Below the pieces are notes generated by a model. That model saw only the letters and a program-made list of their open reading frames with translations, was not told the DNA's origin and ran no database searches. A stretch of 64,000 bases of DNA from Atribacter laminatus (GTDB lineage Bacteria; Atribacterota; Atribacteria; Atribacterales; Atribacteraceae). Below, piece after piece: positions 1-8,511 of the stretch (position 1 is the first letter of the stretch; each line of letters opens with the position of its first letter). Where the stretch lies: the NCBI RefSeq assembly GCF_015775515.1, contig NZ_CP065383.1, positions 2,914,001 through 2,978,000 of the forward strand. The letters are read 5' to 3'. The translations under genes were made by a program, and so were the position numbers.

Positions 1-18
1 AGCTGGACGTCTCTCCAT
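1..18 (-). CDS. 5' end of a gene running off the left edge
   Basis: An ATG (complement of 16-18) is preceded on the minus strand by a strong ribosome binding site, AAGGAGGTGG, that lies inside the last codons of the NHL gene. Only six codons (MERRPA) are in the window, so the product cannot be named. The overlap of its ribosome binding site with the preceding coding region suggests translational coupling in one operon. Confidence 0.5.
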
Positions 19-22
19 TTTC

Positions 23-1405
23 TTACCACCTCCTTGTACGAGCTATGCGAATTCTATATAACACAAACAATAAAACTAAAAGCATAACTAAGAGGATAAT
101 GAGAAAAAGATTAGACCCACCCAACATCAAAAATGATGTCCAGACATAGGGGATATAAGCTTTCTTATAACCATATTGTATTGATTTACGATAAAAGTCT
201 TTTATTATTGAAGCTGGTTGTGTTGCCCGAGACAGAGTAGCTTTTCGATAGTAAAGTTTCCCCAATTCTTCTGACCAGGTAGATCGATTTTCCTCATCTA
301 TCATCCAGAGATTTTCGGCTTCAACAATCATATTCTCTAAATCATCTTTTTTCTGGTAGGCAGTATAAAACAGGGCACTCAATTCAGGGAGTTGTCTTTT
401 TTCTGGAGAAAGAGAGGCAGCTTCTCTTAAAAATTCATCGATCTTGTCTTTGGACAATAATGATGCTAGATACGCTTCCCGGTTCATTAAAAAAGTCATA
501 TCCAATTTAACAATTCGATTATTACCGGAGTCTGCTACCCAGAGATAACCGTTGCTATCAATCCAAAGCCCTTCAGGATTGAGGAGATAATCACCACCAA
601 TTCTATCGACTATACCAATCAGCTCGCCTTGAGTATTGTGAATCTTCAAACGATTATTTCGATAATCAGAAATAATCACTGTTTCATCTTTAACGATTAC
701 ATATCGAGGCCGATCTAACTCATCTGGACCGCTACCCCCTTTTCCTATACGAAAGAGATAATTTCCTGCTGGATCAAATACCTTCACAGTATGATGAAGG
801 GTATCGGTCATCCAGATTCTTCCCTGGGAATCAACTGATACACCCCGAGGATAATAGAATTCATCATCTCCCATTCCTTCTTTTCCAATGGTCCTAATTA
901 GATTTCCGTCTTGATCAAAAACCACAATTCGCGAATTCATAGTGTCAACGAGATAAATTTTGCGGTCTTCATCCATCCAAAGACCCCGTGGTTCATTCAG
1001 CGTAATTCCCTGAATTTTAAACTCTCCAACCGGTGCGAAAGTAGAACCATCCAATATTCGAATCCGGTTAGCTTTCTGCTCAGTAAGATAGAGGCGATTA
1101 CTCATCGAATCATAAACCATCCCTACCGGCCCTTCCAAACCAGGTACAATTTTTTGGGTTTTTCCATTTTGATCGGTGATAACCAGACGGTCGTTTGCCC
1201 AATCGCAAATTAGTACCAGATCGCTCCCCTCTTGCACCAAAACAGCAACTGGATAATTCAAATAGGGGGTTTTTTGGTCAGTGACTTCTTCTATGCTCAT
1301 TTCAATTTTGTCGATTTGAGCTTGAACCGAAGAACCGATAACAACAACCATAAAAAAAGTGATGAAACCTGTTAGGTACCAATTGAGCTTTTTACCGGTC
1401 ATCAT
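23..1405 (-). CDS. secreted/membrane-anchored NHL-repeat beta-propeller protein
   Basis: The 460-residue protein begins with an N-terminal hydrophobic signal or anchor segment (about residues 8-29, ending near VQAQ). Several NHL repeats follow over about residues 45-310; typical phrases are EPRGLWMDEDRKIYLVDT, YPRGVSVDSQGRIWMTDT and NPEGLWIDSNGYLWVADS. A helical region comes next, and a transmembrane segment lies near the C-terminus (about 430-452), followed by a basic tail (RIRIARTRRW). NHL propellers are binding scaffolds; no catalytic residues are evident. It is likely a cell-envelope protein with its propeller outside the cytoplasm. The start overlaps the stop of the upstream acyltransferase gene by 14 bases, so the two are probably co-transcribed. 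The partner of the propeller is unknown. Confidence 0.85.
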   Translation of the reverse strand: MMTGKKLNWYLTGFITFFMVVVIGSSVQAQIDKIEMSIEEVTDQKTPYLNYPVAVLVQEGSDLVLICDWANDRLVITDQNGKTQKIVPGLEGPVGMVYDSMSNRLYLTEQKANRIRILDGSTFAPVGEFKIQGITLNEPRGLWMDEDRKIYLVDTMNSRIVVFDQDGNLIRTIGKEGMGDDEFYYPRGVSVDSQGRIWMTDTLHHTVKVFDPAGNYLFRIGKGGSGPDELDRPRYVIVKDETVIISDYRNNRLKIHNTQGELIGIVDRIGGDYLLNPEGLWIDSNGYLWVADSGNNRIVKLDMTFLMNREAYLASLLSKDKIDEFLREAASLSPEKRQLPELSALFYTAYQKKDDLENMIVEAENLWMIDEENRSTWSEELGKLYYRKATLSRATQPASIIKDFYRKSIQYGYKKAYIPYVWTSFLMLGGSNLFLIILLVMLLVLLFVLYRIRIARTRRW

Positions 1406-1979
1406 GAATGAATTCCTCCATCTTTCTTTTTAATCTTTCCTCCCATTCAAACTGATTGAGACCGTTTTGGGAAAGAGGTCCAGAAAAATGAACCTGGATT
1501 GGATGAGGTTTGGGAAACTTCGCACCGCGGGGATAGCTTTCAAAAGTCCCGGTCACCCCAGCTACGACTACATCTGCTTTGGCTTTCATCAATAATTTTA
1601 TCGCACCGGAACGAAAATCACCAACCTCACCTTGGTTTCTCGTCCCCTCAGGAAAAAGACACACCACTCTATTCTCTCTCAAGAGAGAAAATATCCTTTT
1701 AACCGCACTCCGATCAGCTTCACCCCTCCGTAAGGGAAAGGCTCCTAACTGATTGAGGAAAAATCGGGCAACTGGATTTTGAAACAACTCTTCTTTAGCG
1801 ACGAAATAGACTCGCCTTGGGCAAGCACAGCCGATAACTATGGGATCCAAGTAGCTAGCGTGATTAGAAACGATCAAACAGGGAGTCGATTTTGGAAAAT
1901 TTTGCCGGCCAATAACCCGAAAGCGGCAAAAGAGGTAAAGAAGAAACAAACCCAAGTATTTACTGATGTAATAAATCAT
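1392..1979 (-). CDS. plsC: 1-acyl-sn-glycerol-3-phosphate acyltransferase (PlsC family)
   Basis: The 195-residue protein has the acyltransferase signature NHASYLDP (HX4D, about residues 39-46) and a second block, FPEGTR (about 109-114), which in the family contribute the catalytic His/Asp pair and the phosphate-binding site. A hydrophobic N-terminus (YLGLFLLYLF) suggests peripheral membrane association. In the family the enzyme acylates lysophosphatidic acid to phosphatidic acid in phospholipid synthesis. The length is typical for short PlsC proteins. It overlaps the downstream NHL-repeat gene, which suggests co-transcription, although the functional link is unclear. Related lysophospholipid or ornithine-lipid acyltransferases share this fold, so the exact substrate is inferred. 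Confidence 0.9.
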   Translation of the reverse strand: MIYYISKYLGLFLLYLFCRFRVIGRQNFPKSTPCLIVSNHASYLDPIVIGCACPRRVYFVAKEELFQNPVARFFLNQLGAFPLRRGEADRSAVKRIFSLLRENRVVCLFPEGTRNQGEVGDFRSGAIKLLMKAKADVVVAGVTGTFESYPRGAKFPKPHPIQVHFSGPLSQNGLNQFEWEERLKRKMEEFIHDDR

Positions 1980-2194
1980 AAAACCCTCGGCTTTTTAAAA
2001 AAAATAAACCACCAAACCTATGGGTATTGTAATTCTATTCTTGAAGGCTGTAAACCAGATGATATAAAAAGCAAAACGATTATGAATTATCAACAAAGAA
2101 TTAATTTTACTTAGATAAGGAAGAATGTATGAAGGTTTCCAAATTGGTAAGTCTACCCTAAGGCGCTACACAAAGTGAGGGCGTACTTCATTTT
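1980..2194. other. gene-free gap between plsC and the methyltransferase gene
   Basis: This AT-rich spacer has no convincing gene. The only recognisable item is a partial hairpin-repeat-like stretch near 2150-2190 (a 'ccctaaggcg ... gagggcg' fragment) related to the ATCCT/AGGAT repeat family found elsewhere in the window. It probably holds the promoter for plsC, but I see no clear -35/-10 pair. Confidence 0.4.
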
Positions 2195-3010
2195 TTATAT
2201 TTTTTTCCCAATATAAAAAACATATCCATAATACTGTTTATATTTTGAATACAACTCCGCTTCATACTTCATATATTCAACAAAAGCCTCAGCGGCTTTA
2301 TTTCCAGCATTTTTTTCCAAAAATGCTTTTTGTATTGCTTTTTGCGGAATAAAAAAAGTATCCGTCCAGCATTTTTCAGACAATGTAAATGCGGCAACAA
2401 AACTATAACCGGCTTTTTGCATTATTGAAATATTATGCCCTATTGTACCAATTTCGGGAACAGCATTAACCCAAAACTTTTCAATTTCATTGGGTCGTTC
2501 ATCGGTAAACCATGACTCATATGTTACAGCAATATAACCGTCTTTTTTTAGAAAGCCTTTCCAATAATTCAAGCCTTTTTCAAAACCTATATTGGCAATA
2601 GCCCCTTCAGACCATATAACATCAAATTCTTCATTTTGAAAAGGTAAATTATCCATTGAACCGACAATTCCTTTTACTCTATTCTGTAAACCAAGCTTTG
2701 CAGCGTTTGTATTAAATTTTTTAATAAAATCAGGAGAAAGATCAAGACCAGTAATTGTTCCTTTGGTGTTTTGTGCAAGAGTCATTGTTTGACCGCCTGT
2801 TCCACAAGCAAAATCTGCAATATTTAATTCATTGGAAAAATTGTCAATAAAACTTAAAGCCCTAATAGTAGACTCAGGACTACCAGGCCCTTGCCGTTCC
2901 AGCCTTCCAAAATAATCACAAATTAAGTTTAAATCAAAATCGTGAATTAATGTTTTTTCGTTTTCCATATGCAAAGTGATTTTTGGATTAATTGAGCCTT
3001 TCCCTTTCAT
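2195..3010 (-). CDS. class I SAM-dependent methyltransferase
   Basis: The 271-residue protein has a Rossmann-type methyltransferase core. The SAM-binding motif I reads [16 protein letters not shown] (about residues 64-79), the acidic motif II GLDLS comes next, and a post-motif region reads [16 protein letters not shown]-terminal helical region of about 80 residues probably forms the substrate lid. The family resembles ubiquinone/menaquinone-type and small-molecule methyltransferases; the substrate cannot be told. An internal ATG (position 2968, [11 protein letters not shown]) is an alternative start. The codon composition is strikingly A/T-rich compared with its neighbours and the gene is isolated, so it may have been acquired horizontally. 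Confidence 0.8.
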   Translation of the reverse strand: MKGKGSINPKITLHMENEKTLIHDFDLNLICDYFGRLERQGPGSPESTIRALSFIDNFSNELNIADFACGTGGQTMTLAQNTKGTITGLDLSPDFIKKFNTNAAKLGLQNRVKGIVGSMDNLPFQNEEFDVIWSEGAIANIGFEKGLNYWKGFLKKDGYIAVTYESWFTDERPNEIEKFWVNAVPEIGTIGHNISIMQKAGYSFVAAFTLSEKCWTDTFFIPQKAIQKAFLEKNAGNKAAEAFVEYMKYEAELYSKYKQYYGYVFYIGKKI

Positions 3011-3172
3011 TCAATTTCTCATCCTCTTAATGCCGGTTTCGAGTCTTTCTCTTTCCTCATGAAAAAGCCTTGGGATTCAGTATTTTTTGCAGACAATGAT
3101 TTTAAGAGGTTTGTCCAGATTCCACCCGAAGGGCTCGAAAAAATTTTTATAAAAAAATGCTCATATTCGATA

Positions 3173-3250
3173 TGGTCGGGGCGAGAGGATTTGAACCTCC
3201 GGCCTCTTGAACCCGAGTCAAGCGCGCTAACCAGACTGCGCTACGCCCCG
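3173..3250 (-). tRNA. tRNA-Pro (anticodon CGG)
   Basis: On the minus strand the sequence folds as a complete cloverleaf. The acceptor stem is CGGGGCG/CGCCCCG, the D-arm contains AGTCTGGTTAGC, the anticodon stem is CTTGA/TCAAG with loop CTCGGGT (anticodon CGG at 3213-3215), and the T-arm is CGGAGGTTCAAATCCTCTC-like. The 3' CCA is encoded (complement of 3173-3175). CGG reads the proline codon CCG. The tRNA stands alone between the methyltransferase and hsp20 genes. Confidence 0.95.
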
Positions 3251-3315
3251 ATAGATTTAAACTATAGCAAAAAAAAGACATCCCTTCAACCGGTCTAATG
3301 GTTTTTTAAACAAAA

Positions 3316-3342
3316 AAATGGCGGGCAGATTGCCCGCCATTT
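3316..3342 (-). terminator. intrinsic terminator downstream of hsp20
   Basis: There is a perfect 12-bp stem: 3316-3327 pairs with 3331-3342 around a 3-nt loop (stem core ATGGCGGGCA). On the minus strand it is followed immediately by a run of T residues, and it lies ten bases beyond the hsp20 stop codon. This is a textbook Rho-independent terminator for the hsp20 transcript. Confidence 0.9.
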
Positions 3343-3351
3343 CACCGGCTT

Positions 3352-3837
3352 TTATTTAGTTTCTATTTCAACCTTTTTTGCCTTGGGTTTACTCGGTTCA
3401 CTTTTAGGTAAGGTAATTTTTAAAATTCCATCTTGATAATTCGCTTTCACTCCCTCTTGATTTACTTCAGCTGGTAATCCAATTACTCTTTCGAAAGTTC
3501 CGTGATATCGTTCCATAATGCAGCAACCGGTATCTTTCTGTTCCCATTCATCCTTCACTTCTCCACGAATTTCGATCCTATCTGGTGTGACATTGATATC
3601 GATGTTCTTAGGATCAATTCCGGGGAGTTCAGCTTTTAAAGCAAACTCTGTATCGGTCTCCGTCAAATCGATCGGTGGATAATTGCCTCTTCTTAGTGGT
3701 ACGTTCGCCAGTGAAAAATCAAACAAATCGTCAAACATGCGATCGATATCGGAACGGAGATCAAATACATCCCAAAGTCGACGAACCGGTCGTACTAACC
3801 TGTCTTCCCTTTTTACCGGTAGGGATCTGTTCACCAT
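3352..3837 (-). CDS. hsp20: Hsp20 / alpha-crystallin family small heat shock protein
   Basis: This is an ATP-independent holdase that binds unfolding proteins in the cytoplasm. The alpha-crystallin domain covers about residues 40-145 (YPPIDLTETDTEFALKAELP, then IDINVTPDRIEIRGEV), and the conserved C-terminal strand GILKITLPKS follows, with a lysine-rich tail. The 161-residue length is normal. I start at the ATG at 3837 (MVNRSLPVKRED): a ribosome binding site AAGGGGG lies just upstream and a consensus promoter lies at 3877-3905. An upstream in-frame ATG at 3927 precedes that promoter and cannot be on its transcript. The gene is monocistronic, with its own terminator. Confidence 0.93.
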   Translation of the reverse strand: MVNRSLPVKREDRLVRPVRRLWDVFDLRSDIDRMFDDLFDFSLANVPLRRGNYPPIDLTETDTEFALKAELPGIDPKNIDINVTPDRIEIRGEVKDEWEQKDTGCCIMERYHGTFERVIGLPAEVNQEGVKANYQDGILKITLPKSEPSKPKAKKVEIETK

Positions 3838-3876
3838 ATTTCGTACCCCCTTCATGTTTTTTTTATTTACGACCTT

Positions 3877-3905
3877 ATTATAATCAAAGAAGGTCAAATT
3901 GTCAA
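3877..3905 (-). promoter_or_regulatory. consensus sigma-A promoter of hsp20
   Basis: On the minus strand TTGACA (3900-3905) and TATAAT (3877-3882) are separated by exactly 17 bases, a perfect match to the housekeeping consensus. Transcription would start near 3870, about 33 bases before the hsp20 ATG. Several further TTGAC motifs lie just upstream (3900-3930). I see no CIRCE-type inverted repeat, so a heat-shock operator is not evident. Confidence 0.85.
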
Positions 3906-3923
3906 GACTAATGTCAAATATAG

Positions 3924-4829
3924 TCAATTTTTTTCTAAAAAATGATACTCTAAAACCTGGGATATTTTTAAATCGGGAATAGAAAGATAAAATCCAACAA
4001 TATCAACCAAACACTCCAATGGTACCAACCCGATAATTTCTGACCCTTGAACTTCTATACCGTAACGACGGGCTTCTATCTTTACCAATTCATAAGCCTG
4101 AACAACCGTACTCATTCGATAATTTAACAGGTTCATTGATATTTGAACCAAATCTCGACTTCCTAAGTTGACACCGATAGCTTTGACTCGAGTTAGCCCT
4201 CCATACTCTCCTCTTAACTTTCTAGCGATTTCTTTGGCAACTCCTCTGTCCTTGCTTTTTAAATTCACATTAAAAGCTACCAGTGGATTTCTAGCACCGA
4301 TTGCTACGGCTCCGAGGGTTGGATGAAGACGAGCCAGTCCATAATCTGGCTTTCGGTCAGCAATTCGATGTATCTCTTGTTTGAGACTTTCATACCCGCC
4401 TCTCCTTATCAGAGACAAATTGACATGTTCTGGTATCAATGCGGCTTCACCATATAAATAGACTGGTATCAAGTATTTCTTTGCAACTTCTTTCCCGACA
4501 CTTTGAGCTAAAGCAATACAATCTTCCATGGTTGCACTTCCCCAGGGTGTAAAAGGAATAACGTCAACCGCACCTATACGGGGGTGTTCTCCATTGTGAT
4601 GGGAGATATCAATCGTTTCAAGGGCAATTTCAAAAATAGCAAAGACCGCCTTGGTAAGGCTTTTCTCGTCTCCCAATAGACTGATTACTGAACGATTGTG
4701 GTCGATATCGGATGAATAATCAGCAATTAAACATCCCGGAATTTGTCCAAGACTCTTGGTCATTTCATTGATAATATTCTCATCAGAACTGCTGATATTA
4801 ATTGCACTTTGGATGATTTTCCTTTTCAT
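3924..4829 (-). CDS. ftcD: glutamate formimidoyltransferase (FtcD N-terminal type)
   Basis: The 301-residue protein matches the formiminotransferase domain: ISHHNGEHPRIGAVDVIPFTP (about residues 78-98) carries the catalytic histidine region, and RLHPTLGAVAIGARNPLVAFNVNL and VQISMNL blocks follow. In the family it moves the formimino group between formiminoglutamate and tetrahydrofolate in histidine degradation and one-carbon metabolism. The cyclodeaminase domain of the bifunctional mammalian enzyme is absent, as in most bacterial single-domain forms. No other histidine-degradation gene is in the window, so a stand-alone folate role is possible. The hsp20 promoter begins immediately after its stop. 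Confidence 0.92.
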   Translation of the reverse strand: MKRKIIQSAINISSSDENIINEMTKSLGQIPGCLIADYSSDIDHNRSVISLLGDEKSLTKAVFAIFEIALETIDISHHNGEHPRIGAVDVIPFTPWGSATMEDCIALAQSVGKEVAKKYLIPVYLYGEAALIPEHVNLSLIRRGGYESLKQEIHRIADRKPDYGLARLHPTLGAVAIGARNPLVAFNVNLKSKDRGVAKEIARKLRGEYGGLTRVKAIGVNLGSRDLVQISMNLLNYRMSTVVQAYELVKIEARRYGIEVQGSEIIGLVPLECLVDIVGFYLSIPDLKISQVLEYHFLEKN

Positions 4830-4867
4830 TTTCGACTCTCCTTTTTATCCTGAAAATACCGGAGCCT

Positions 4868-5450
4868 TTTTTTAAGGTAATTCTTTTAGAGCAACCAACC
4901 CGGATCTCATCCTGGGCTTTCACCCTCATCCTGACCTTCTCCCATCAAGGGAGAAGGAACTTTTAGTCGTCATTGCGAGACCTGGTTTTTTGAGGTTGTG
5001 GCAATCTCATGATTCATCTTTTATTATGTGTTGAATTGTAGTATTGAAAAGATGAGATTCTATCCTGTAAATAAAGATATTAGCAAAAAATTGAACAAAA
5101 AAACTGAGAAAGGCACACCCCCCTGAATCCCCCCTCAATGGTGGAATGAATTCAACAATTCCCCTCCGTGGAGGGGTGCCGCTTGCGGGGGGAAAGTGTC
5201 TTTTGGTTTTTCCTGGTTAAAATGAAAGTTATAAAAAATTTCACAATGTCTTTTTATCAGAGCTTTATTTTTTTATCCGGTTCACAGTTCACTTCTCACG
5301 ATTCACTGATTCCTATAAATGAGATTGCCACGTCGCATAGGACGCTCCTCGCAATGACGGAGCAGGAAAAAACTCAAATCCCCCCTCAATGGGAGAATGA
5401 ATTAAAATAATTCCCCCTGCGCAGAAGGGAAATTGTTGAATCGTCATCAT
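4868..5450. repeat. intergenic repeat cluster 1
   Basis: No gene is seen in this stretch. It holds a CCTTCTCCC/GGGAGAAGG palindrome module (about 4930-4960), two ATTGC/GCAAT hairpin repeats (4968-5010 with an ACCTGG inner arm, and 5320-5360 with a GTCGCATAGGACGC inner arm), and C-rich modules. The C-rich 'ggcacacccccctgaatcccc' type lies at about 5110-5205, with a shorter relative at about 5370-5425. Related copies recur across the window. Confidence 0.85.
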
Positions 5451-5534
5451 ATGTTTTCTCTATGATTCTAAACCTTTTTATGCTTAAATAGTAGGAACAA
5501 TTTTTTGATTCAATAAAGCAATCGGAGGAAGGCA

Positions 5535-5711
5535 ATGAAAAAATACTTTTTTGGGTATTTTCCCTTGGTTATTCTTGCCTATTTAATTCCTTTTACCTTA
5601 CTGCAAAAAGTTCATAAATTCTATGGAAGTTTTTTATTCTGGATCGGATATTCTTTAATAGCAATATATCTTATGACAAAAATGATGGATCACTGGAAAA
5701 ATGAAAATTGA
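5535..5711 (+). CDS. small two-helix membrane protein (DUF3311-like), symporter partner
   Basis: A 58-residue ORF (MKKYFFGYFPLVILAYLIPF... ending MMDHWKNEN) is preceded by a strong GGAGG ribosome binding site at 5524-5528. It has two hydrophobic segments (about residues 5-24 and 31-48). Its last codons overlap the start of the symporter gene in an ATGA-type coupling (the symporter ATG is at 5701). Small DUF3311 proteins of this size and topology are typically encoded just before sodium:solute symporters and are thought to be accessory subunits. The family assignment rests on size, topology and context rather than on a diagnostic motif. Confidence 0.75.
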   Translation: MKKYFFGYFPLVILAYLIPFTLLQKVHKFYGSFLFWIGYSLIAIYLMTKMMDHWKNEN

Positions 5712-7176
5712 GCTCATTTGGATCTCAATAGTTATCTATATGGTTTGGGGAACTTTAATCGCTCTTCTATCCCGCCGGGGAGGAGCAACTGGAGTTGTCG
5801 ATTACTTCCTTGCCGATCGGAAACTAAAAGGATATATTTCCACCCTCTCCTATAGCGCAACAACCTACAGCGCCTTTATGCTGGTTGGTTTAGCCGGGCT
5901 AACCTATAAAGGTGGCGTTGGGGCTCTCGGCTTTGAGCTCATATACCTATCCGGTCTTTTTTGGGCAGTTCTTTTTGGCCCTTATTATTGGCGTGCAGGG
6001 AAACATTATAATTGTGTAAGCCCTGCTGAATTACTTAGCACTCGCTATCAAAATAAAAAAGTTGGTGCCGTATCAGCGTGGATTTCTCTCGTTTTTCTGA
6101 TTCCCTATTCTTCAATTCAATTGATGGGAATAGGATATCTATTAGAGACTTTATCAAATGGAAAAATATCCTTCTTCTGGGGCGCTTTGATCGCAACGCT
6201 GATCACCTTGGTTTGGACCGAAATCGCCGGACTTCGTTCAGTAGCCACGACCGATAGTTTACAAGCTGGGATTATGCTAGTTAGCTCAATTATCTTCATA
6301 TTTATACTCATAACTAAATATTTAGGAGGATTCAATAACTTCCTTCATCAAATTGAAGTGAACTACCCACTATGGTTATCCGTTCCCGGAAACGGCTATT
6401 TTGGTTTTCATACTTTTTTAGGATTATCTCTTCCTTGGTTTTTTTTCAGCATATCCAACCCCCAAGTCGCACAGCGATTATTCGTTCCTTCTTCTCTTCC
6501 CAAAATGCGGTCAATGATAAATGGTTTTCTCGGCTATGGCTTGGTTTATACTCTCATTACCATTCTAATCGGATTCTGCGCTCTCCTACTTTTCCCCGGT
6601 CTTTCCAACCCTGATCAAGCAACACCAACCCTGCTTGCCCAGCTCAAGGTTCCGCTTATAATTGTCTTGCTAATGATTGTCGGGATATTCTCAGCAGCCA
6701 TCTCAACCATCGATTCGGTGATGTTAACCATCTCCTCCATGTTCGTTCGTGATATTGTTCGTGCTCAGCGGGAAATCCCTGAAAAACAACAGTTGGCAAT
6801 CGCTCGTTGGTTTATTTTAATTTTAGGAATAGGTATCTTTCTTTTTGCTATTCAGCGTTTTAATCTTATCGCTGTTCTTTCCGTTGCCTCTTCAGCCGGG
6901 CTATTGGCCACGGTTCCTTCGACCATAGGAGGATTTTTGTGGAAGAAAGGAAGCGCATTTGGAGCTCTCAGCAGTATGATAGGAGGTGCCGGTATTTCTC
7001 TTGTTCTTCAAGTTACCTCCTGGAAACCCTGGGGATGGTGGCCAGGAGTTTGGACGATTATTATTGCGACCCTCATCTACATCTTTATGAGTTACGCGAA
7101 ACCGGCAACAATCAATCAGGAATTCTTTAAGGTAATTCAGCAAAGCCAGCCAAAAAATACCTCATTCTCCCATTAA
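5701..7176 (+). CDS. sodium:solute symporter (SSS family)
   Basis: This is a 491-residue integral membrane protein with about 12-13 hydrophobic segments. SSS family phrases are visible: DYFLADRKLKGYISTLSYSA near the N-terminus (about 31-50), then ISNPQVAQRLFVPSS, and FSAAISTIDSVMLTISSMFVRDI (about 335-357), which carries the Ser/Thr-rich sodium-site region. The closest general resemblance is to PanF/proline-type permeases; the substrate cannot be decided. It is translationally coupled to the small membrane protein upstream. The length is normal and the gene appears intact. Confidence 0.9.
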   Translation: MKIELIWISIVIYMVWGTLIALLSRRGGATGVVDYFLADRKLKGYISTLSYSATTYSAFMLVGLAGLTYKGGVGALGFELIYLSGLFWAVLFGPYYWRAGKHYNCVSPAELLSTRYQNKKVGAVSAWISLVFLIPYSSIQLMGIGYLLETLSNGKISFFWGALIATLITLVWTEIAGLRSVATTDSLQAGIMLVSSIIFIFILITKYLGGFNNFLHQIEVNYPLWLSVPGNGYFGFHTFLGLSLPWFFFSISNPQVAQRLFVPSSLPKMRSMINGFLGYGLVYTLITILIGFCALLLFPGLSNPDQATPTLLAQLKVPLIIVLLMIVGIFSAAISTIDSVMLTISSMFVRDIVRAQREIPEKQQLAIARWFILILGIGIFLFAIQRFNLIAVLSVASSAGLLATVPSTIGGFLWKKGSAFGALSSMIGGAGISLVLQVTSWKPWGWWPGVWTIIIATLIYIFMSYAKPATINQEFFKVIQQSQPKNTSFSH

Positions 7177-7560
7177 GGGAAGATGAGTTCTTTATTCCGC
7201 CATCCTCACCTTCTCCCATCAAGGGAAAAGAAACTTCTTGTCGTCATTGGAGACCTCGTTTTTTGAGGTCGTGGCAATCTCTTGAGCCATCTTTTATTAT
7301 TTGTAGGATTGTGGAATGGGAAAGAATGAGATTCTCGCGTCGCCCGGTTAAAGCACCGGACTCCTCAGAATAACGAATTGGTTAAATAGAGATTGCCACG
7401 CCGTCCAACCAAAAGACGGTTGGCCTCCTCGCAATGACGAAAATTAGAGTGGTTTGATAAAACAAACCACATTAAAATACTTTTAAAATTAAGGGCAAGA
7501 ATTTATTGTGTCCGATGGTTAAAGGACGGGATTCTCGCGTCATAAAGTATATGCTTAGAA
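7177..7560. repeat. intergenic repeat cluster 2
   Basis: This gap has no gene. It contains a partial CTTCTCCC module (about 7195-7232), ATTGC/GCAAT hairpins at 7242-7281 (inner arm ACCTC/GAGGT) and 7389-7439 (inner arm CCAACC/GGTTGG-like), an ATTCT/AGAAT hairpin at about 7327-7375, and a TGGTTTG/CAAACCA hairpin (about 7450-7472). A fragment with 'ggattctcgcgtc' lies at about 7531. Confidence 0.85.
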
Positions 7561-7584
7561 ATAAAGGATTAGGATGCCGGCTTT

Positions 7585-8232
7585 TTAGGGGGCGTTTTCT
7601 ATCAGTGGAACAAAAACAACTGACCCATGTTTTTCAATTTGCAACGATCCTTTTTGCTTTCTTCCCCGAATAAGAGTTTGACGAAAATCTCCTCCCAAAG
7701 GAAGAACAATGATGCCACCTTCTTTTAATTCCTCAACCCAAATCGGGTATATCTCATTGGCATAAGCAGTGACGATGATTTTGTCGAATGGAGCGTATTC
7801 CGGAATTCCCCGACTTCCATCACCTACAAAAAAATTGATATTACTATAATCAAGACTTTCTAAAACCTCTTCGGCTTTTTGGGCCAATTCTTCGATGCGC
7901 TCTATGGTATAAACTTCTTTGCCCAATTCTGCGCAAACTGCGGTTTGATAACCCGAACCGGTTCCAATTTCTAAAATTCGATCAGTTGGTTGAATTTCTA
8001 ACAATTCTGACATCAAAGCAACTATATAAGGTTGTGAAATGGTTTGTCCTTCACCAATGACTAAAGGAGTATCTTGGTAAGCATATTTCTGGTAAAATTC
8101 AGGGACAAAAACATGTCGAGGAATTCTCAGCAGTGCTTGGGTTACTCTTTGGTCTTTAATATTCCGGGAGATGATTTGTTTTCGAACCATATTTTCCCGT
8201 TCTTGAAGTGTTCTGGCATTATCTATTTCCAT
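7585..8232 (-). CDS. pcm: protein-L-isoaspartate O-methyltransferase
   Basis: The 215-residue protein is typical of Pcm. The SAM-binding motif is ILEIGTGSGYQTAVCAEL (about residues 78-95). The family-specific blocks VPEFYQKYAYQDTPLVIGEGQTISQPYIVA (shown in part) and FDKIIVTAYANEIYP are present. The enzyme methylates isoaspartyl residues in aged proteins so they can revert to aspartate, in the cytoplasm. Its start overlaps the acylphosphatase stop by one base, and surE follows on the same strand. The pcm-surE association is widespread in bacteria and links the two to stress survival. Confidence 0.95.
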   Translation of the reverse strand: MEIDNARTLQERENMVRKQIISRNIKDQRVTQALLRIPRHVFVPEFYQKYAYQDTPLVIGEGQTISQPYIVALMSELLEIQPTDRILEIGTGSGYQTAVCAELGKEVYTIERIEELAQKAEEVLESLDYSNINFFVGDGSRGIPEYAPFDKIIVTAYANEIYPIWVEELKEGGIIVLPLGGDFRQTLIRGRKQKGSLQIEKHGSVVFVPLIENAP

Positions 8233-8510
8233 TAGTATTCAACCTGAAATGTTTCATAATTTCCCGAATAAGGCAACCACTCCTCAAAAATATCACGGAT
8301 TGATGCGCTCACTGGTCCCTCGCGAATTTCCCGAAAGAAGCTTTCAACTTCGGATTTCTCTCCTTCAGCAACCACTTCCACTTCACCATGGTATAAATTC
8401 TTGACAAATCCTGTAACCTCAAACCCGGAGGCTCTTTTTAAAACAAAATAGCGAAAACCAACCCCCTGAACACGACCCCTGAAAACCAACCTCCCCTGAA
8501 TGTACTTCAC
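8232..8510 (-). CDS. acyP: acylphosphatase
   Basis: This 92-residue protein has the acylphosphatase fold signature GRVQGVGFRYFVLKRA (about residues 12-27), with the phosphate-binding loop and catalytic Arg (the FR in GFRYF), and the second motif GFVKNLYHGEVEVVAEGE (about 34-51), with the catalytic Asn. It hydrolyses acyl phosphates such as acetyl phosphate or 1,3-bisphosphoglycerate. The length is standard. It sits tightly between surE (1-base gap) and pcm (1-base overlap), so it is in the same operon. Confidence 0.95.
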   Translation of the reverse strand: MKYIQGRLVFRGRVQGVGFRYFVLKRASGFEVTGFVKNLYHGEVEVVAEGEKSEVESFFREIREGPVSASIRDIFEEWLPYSGNYETFQVEY

Positions 8511-8511
8511 T

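Noticed and set aside
3838-3927. An upstream start for hsp20 at 3927
   Set aside because: That ATG lies upstream of the consensus promoter and overlaps the end of ftcD; the ATG at 3837 has a strong ribosome binding site.
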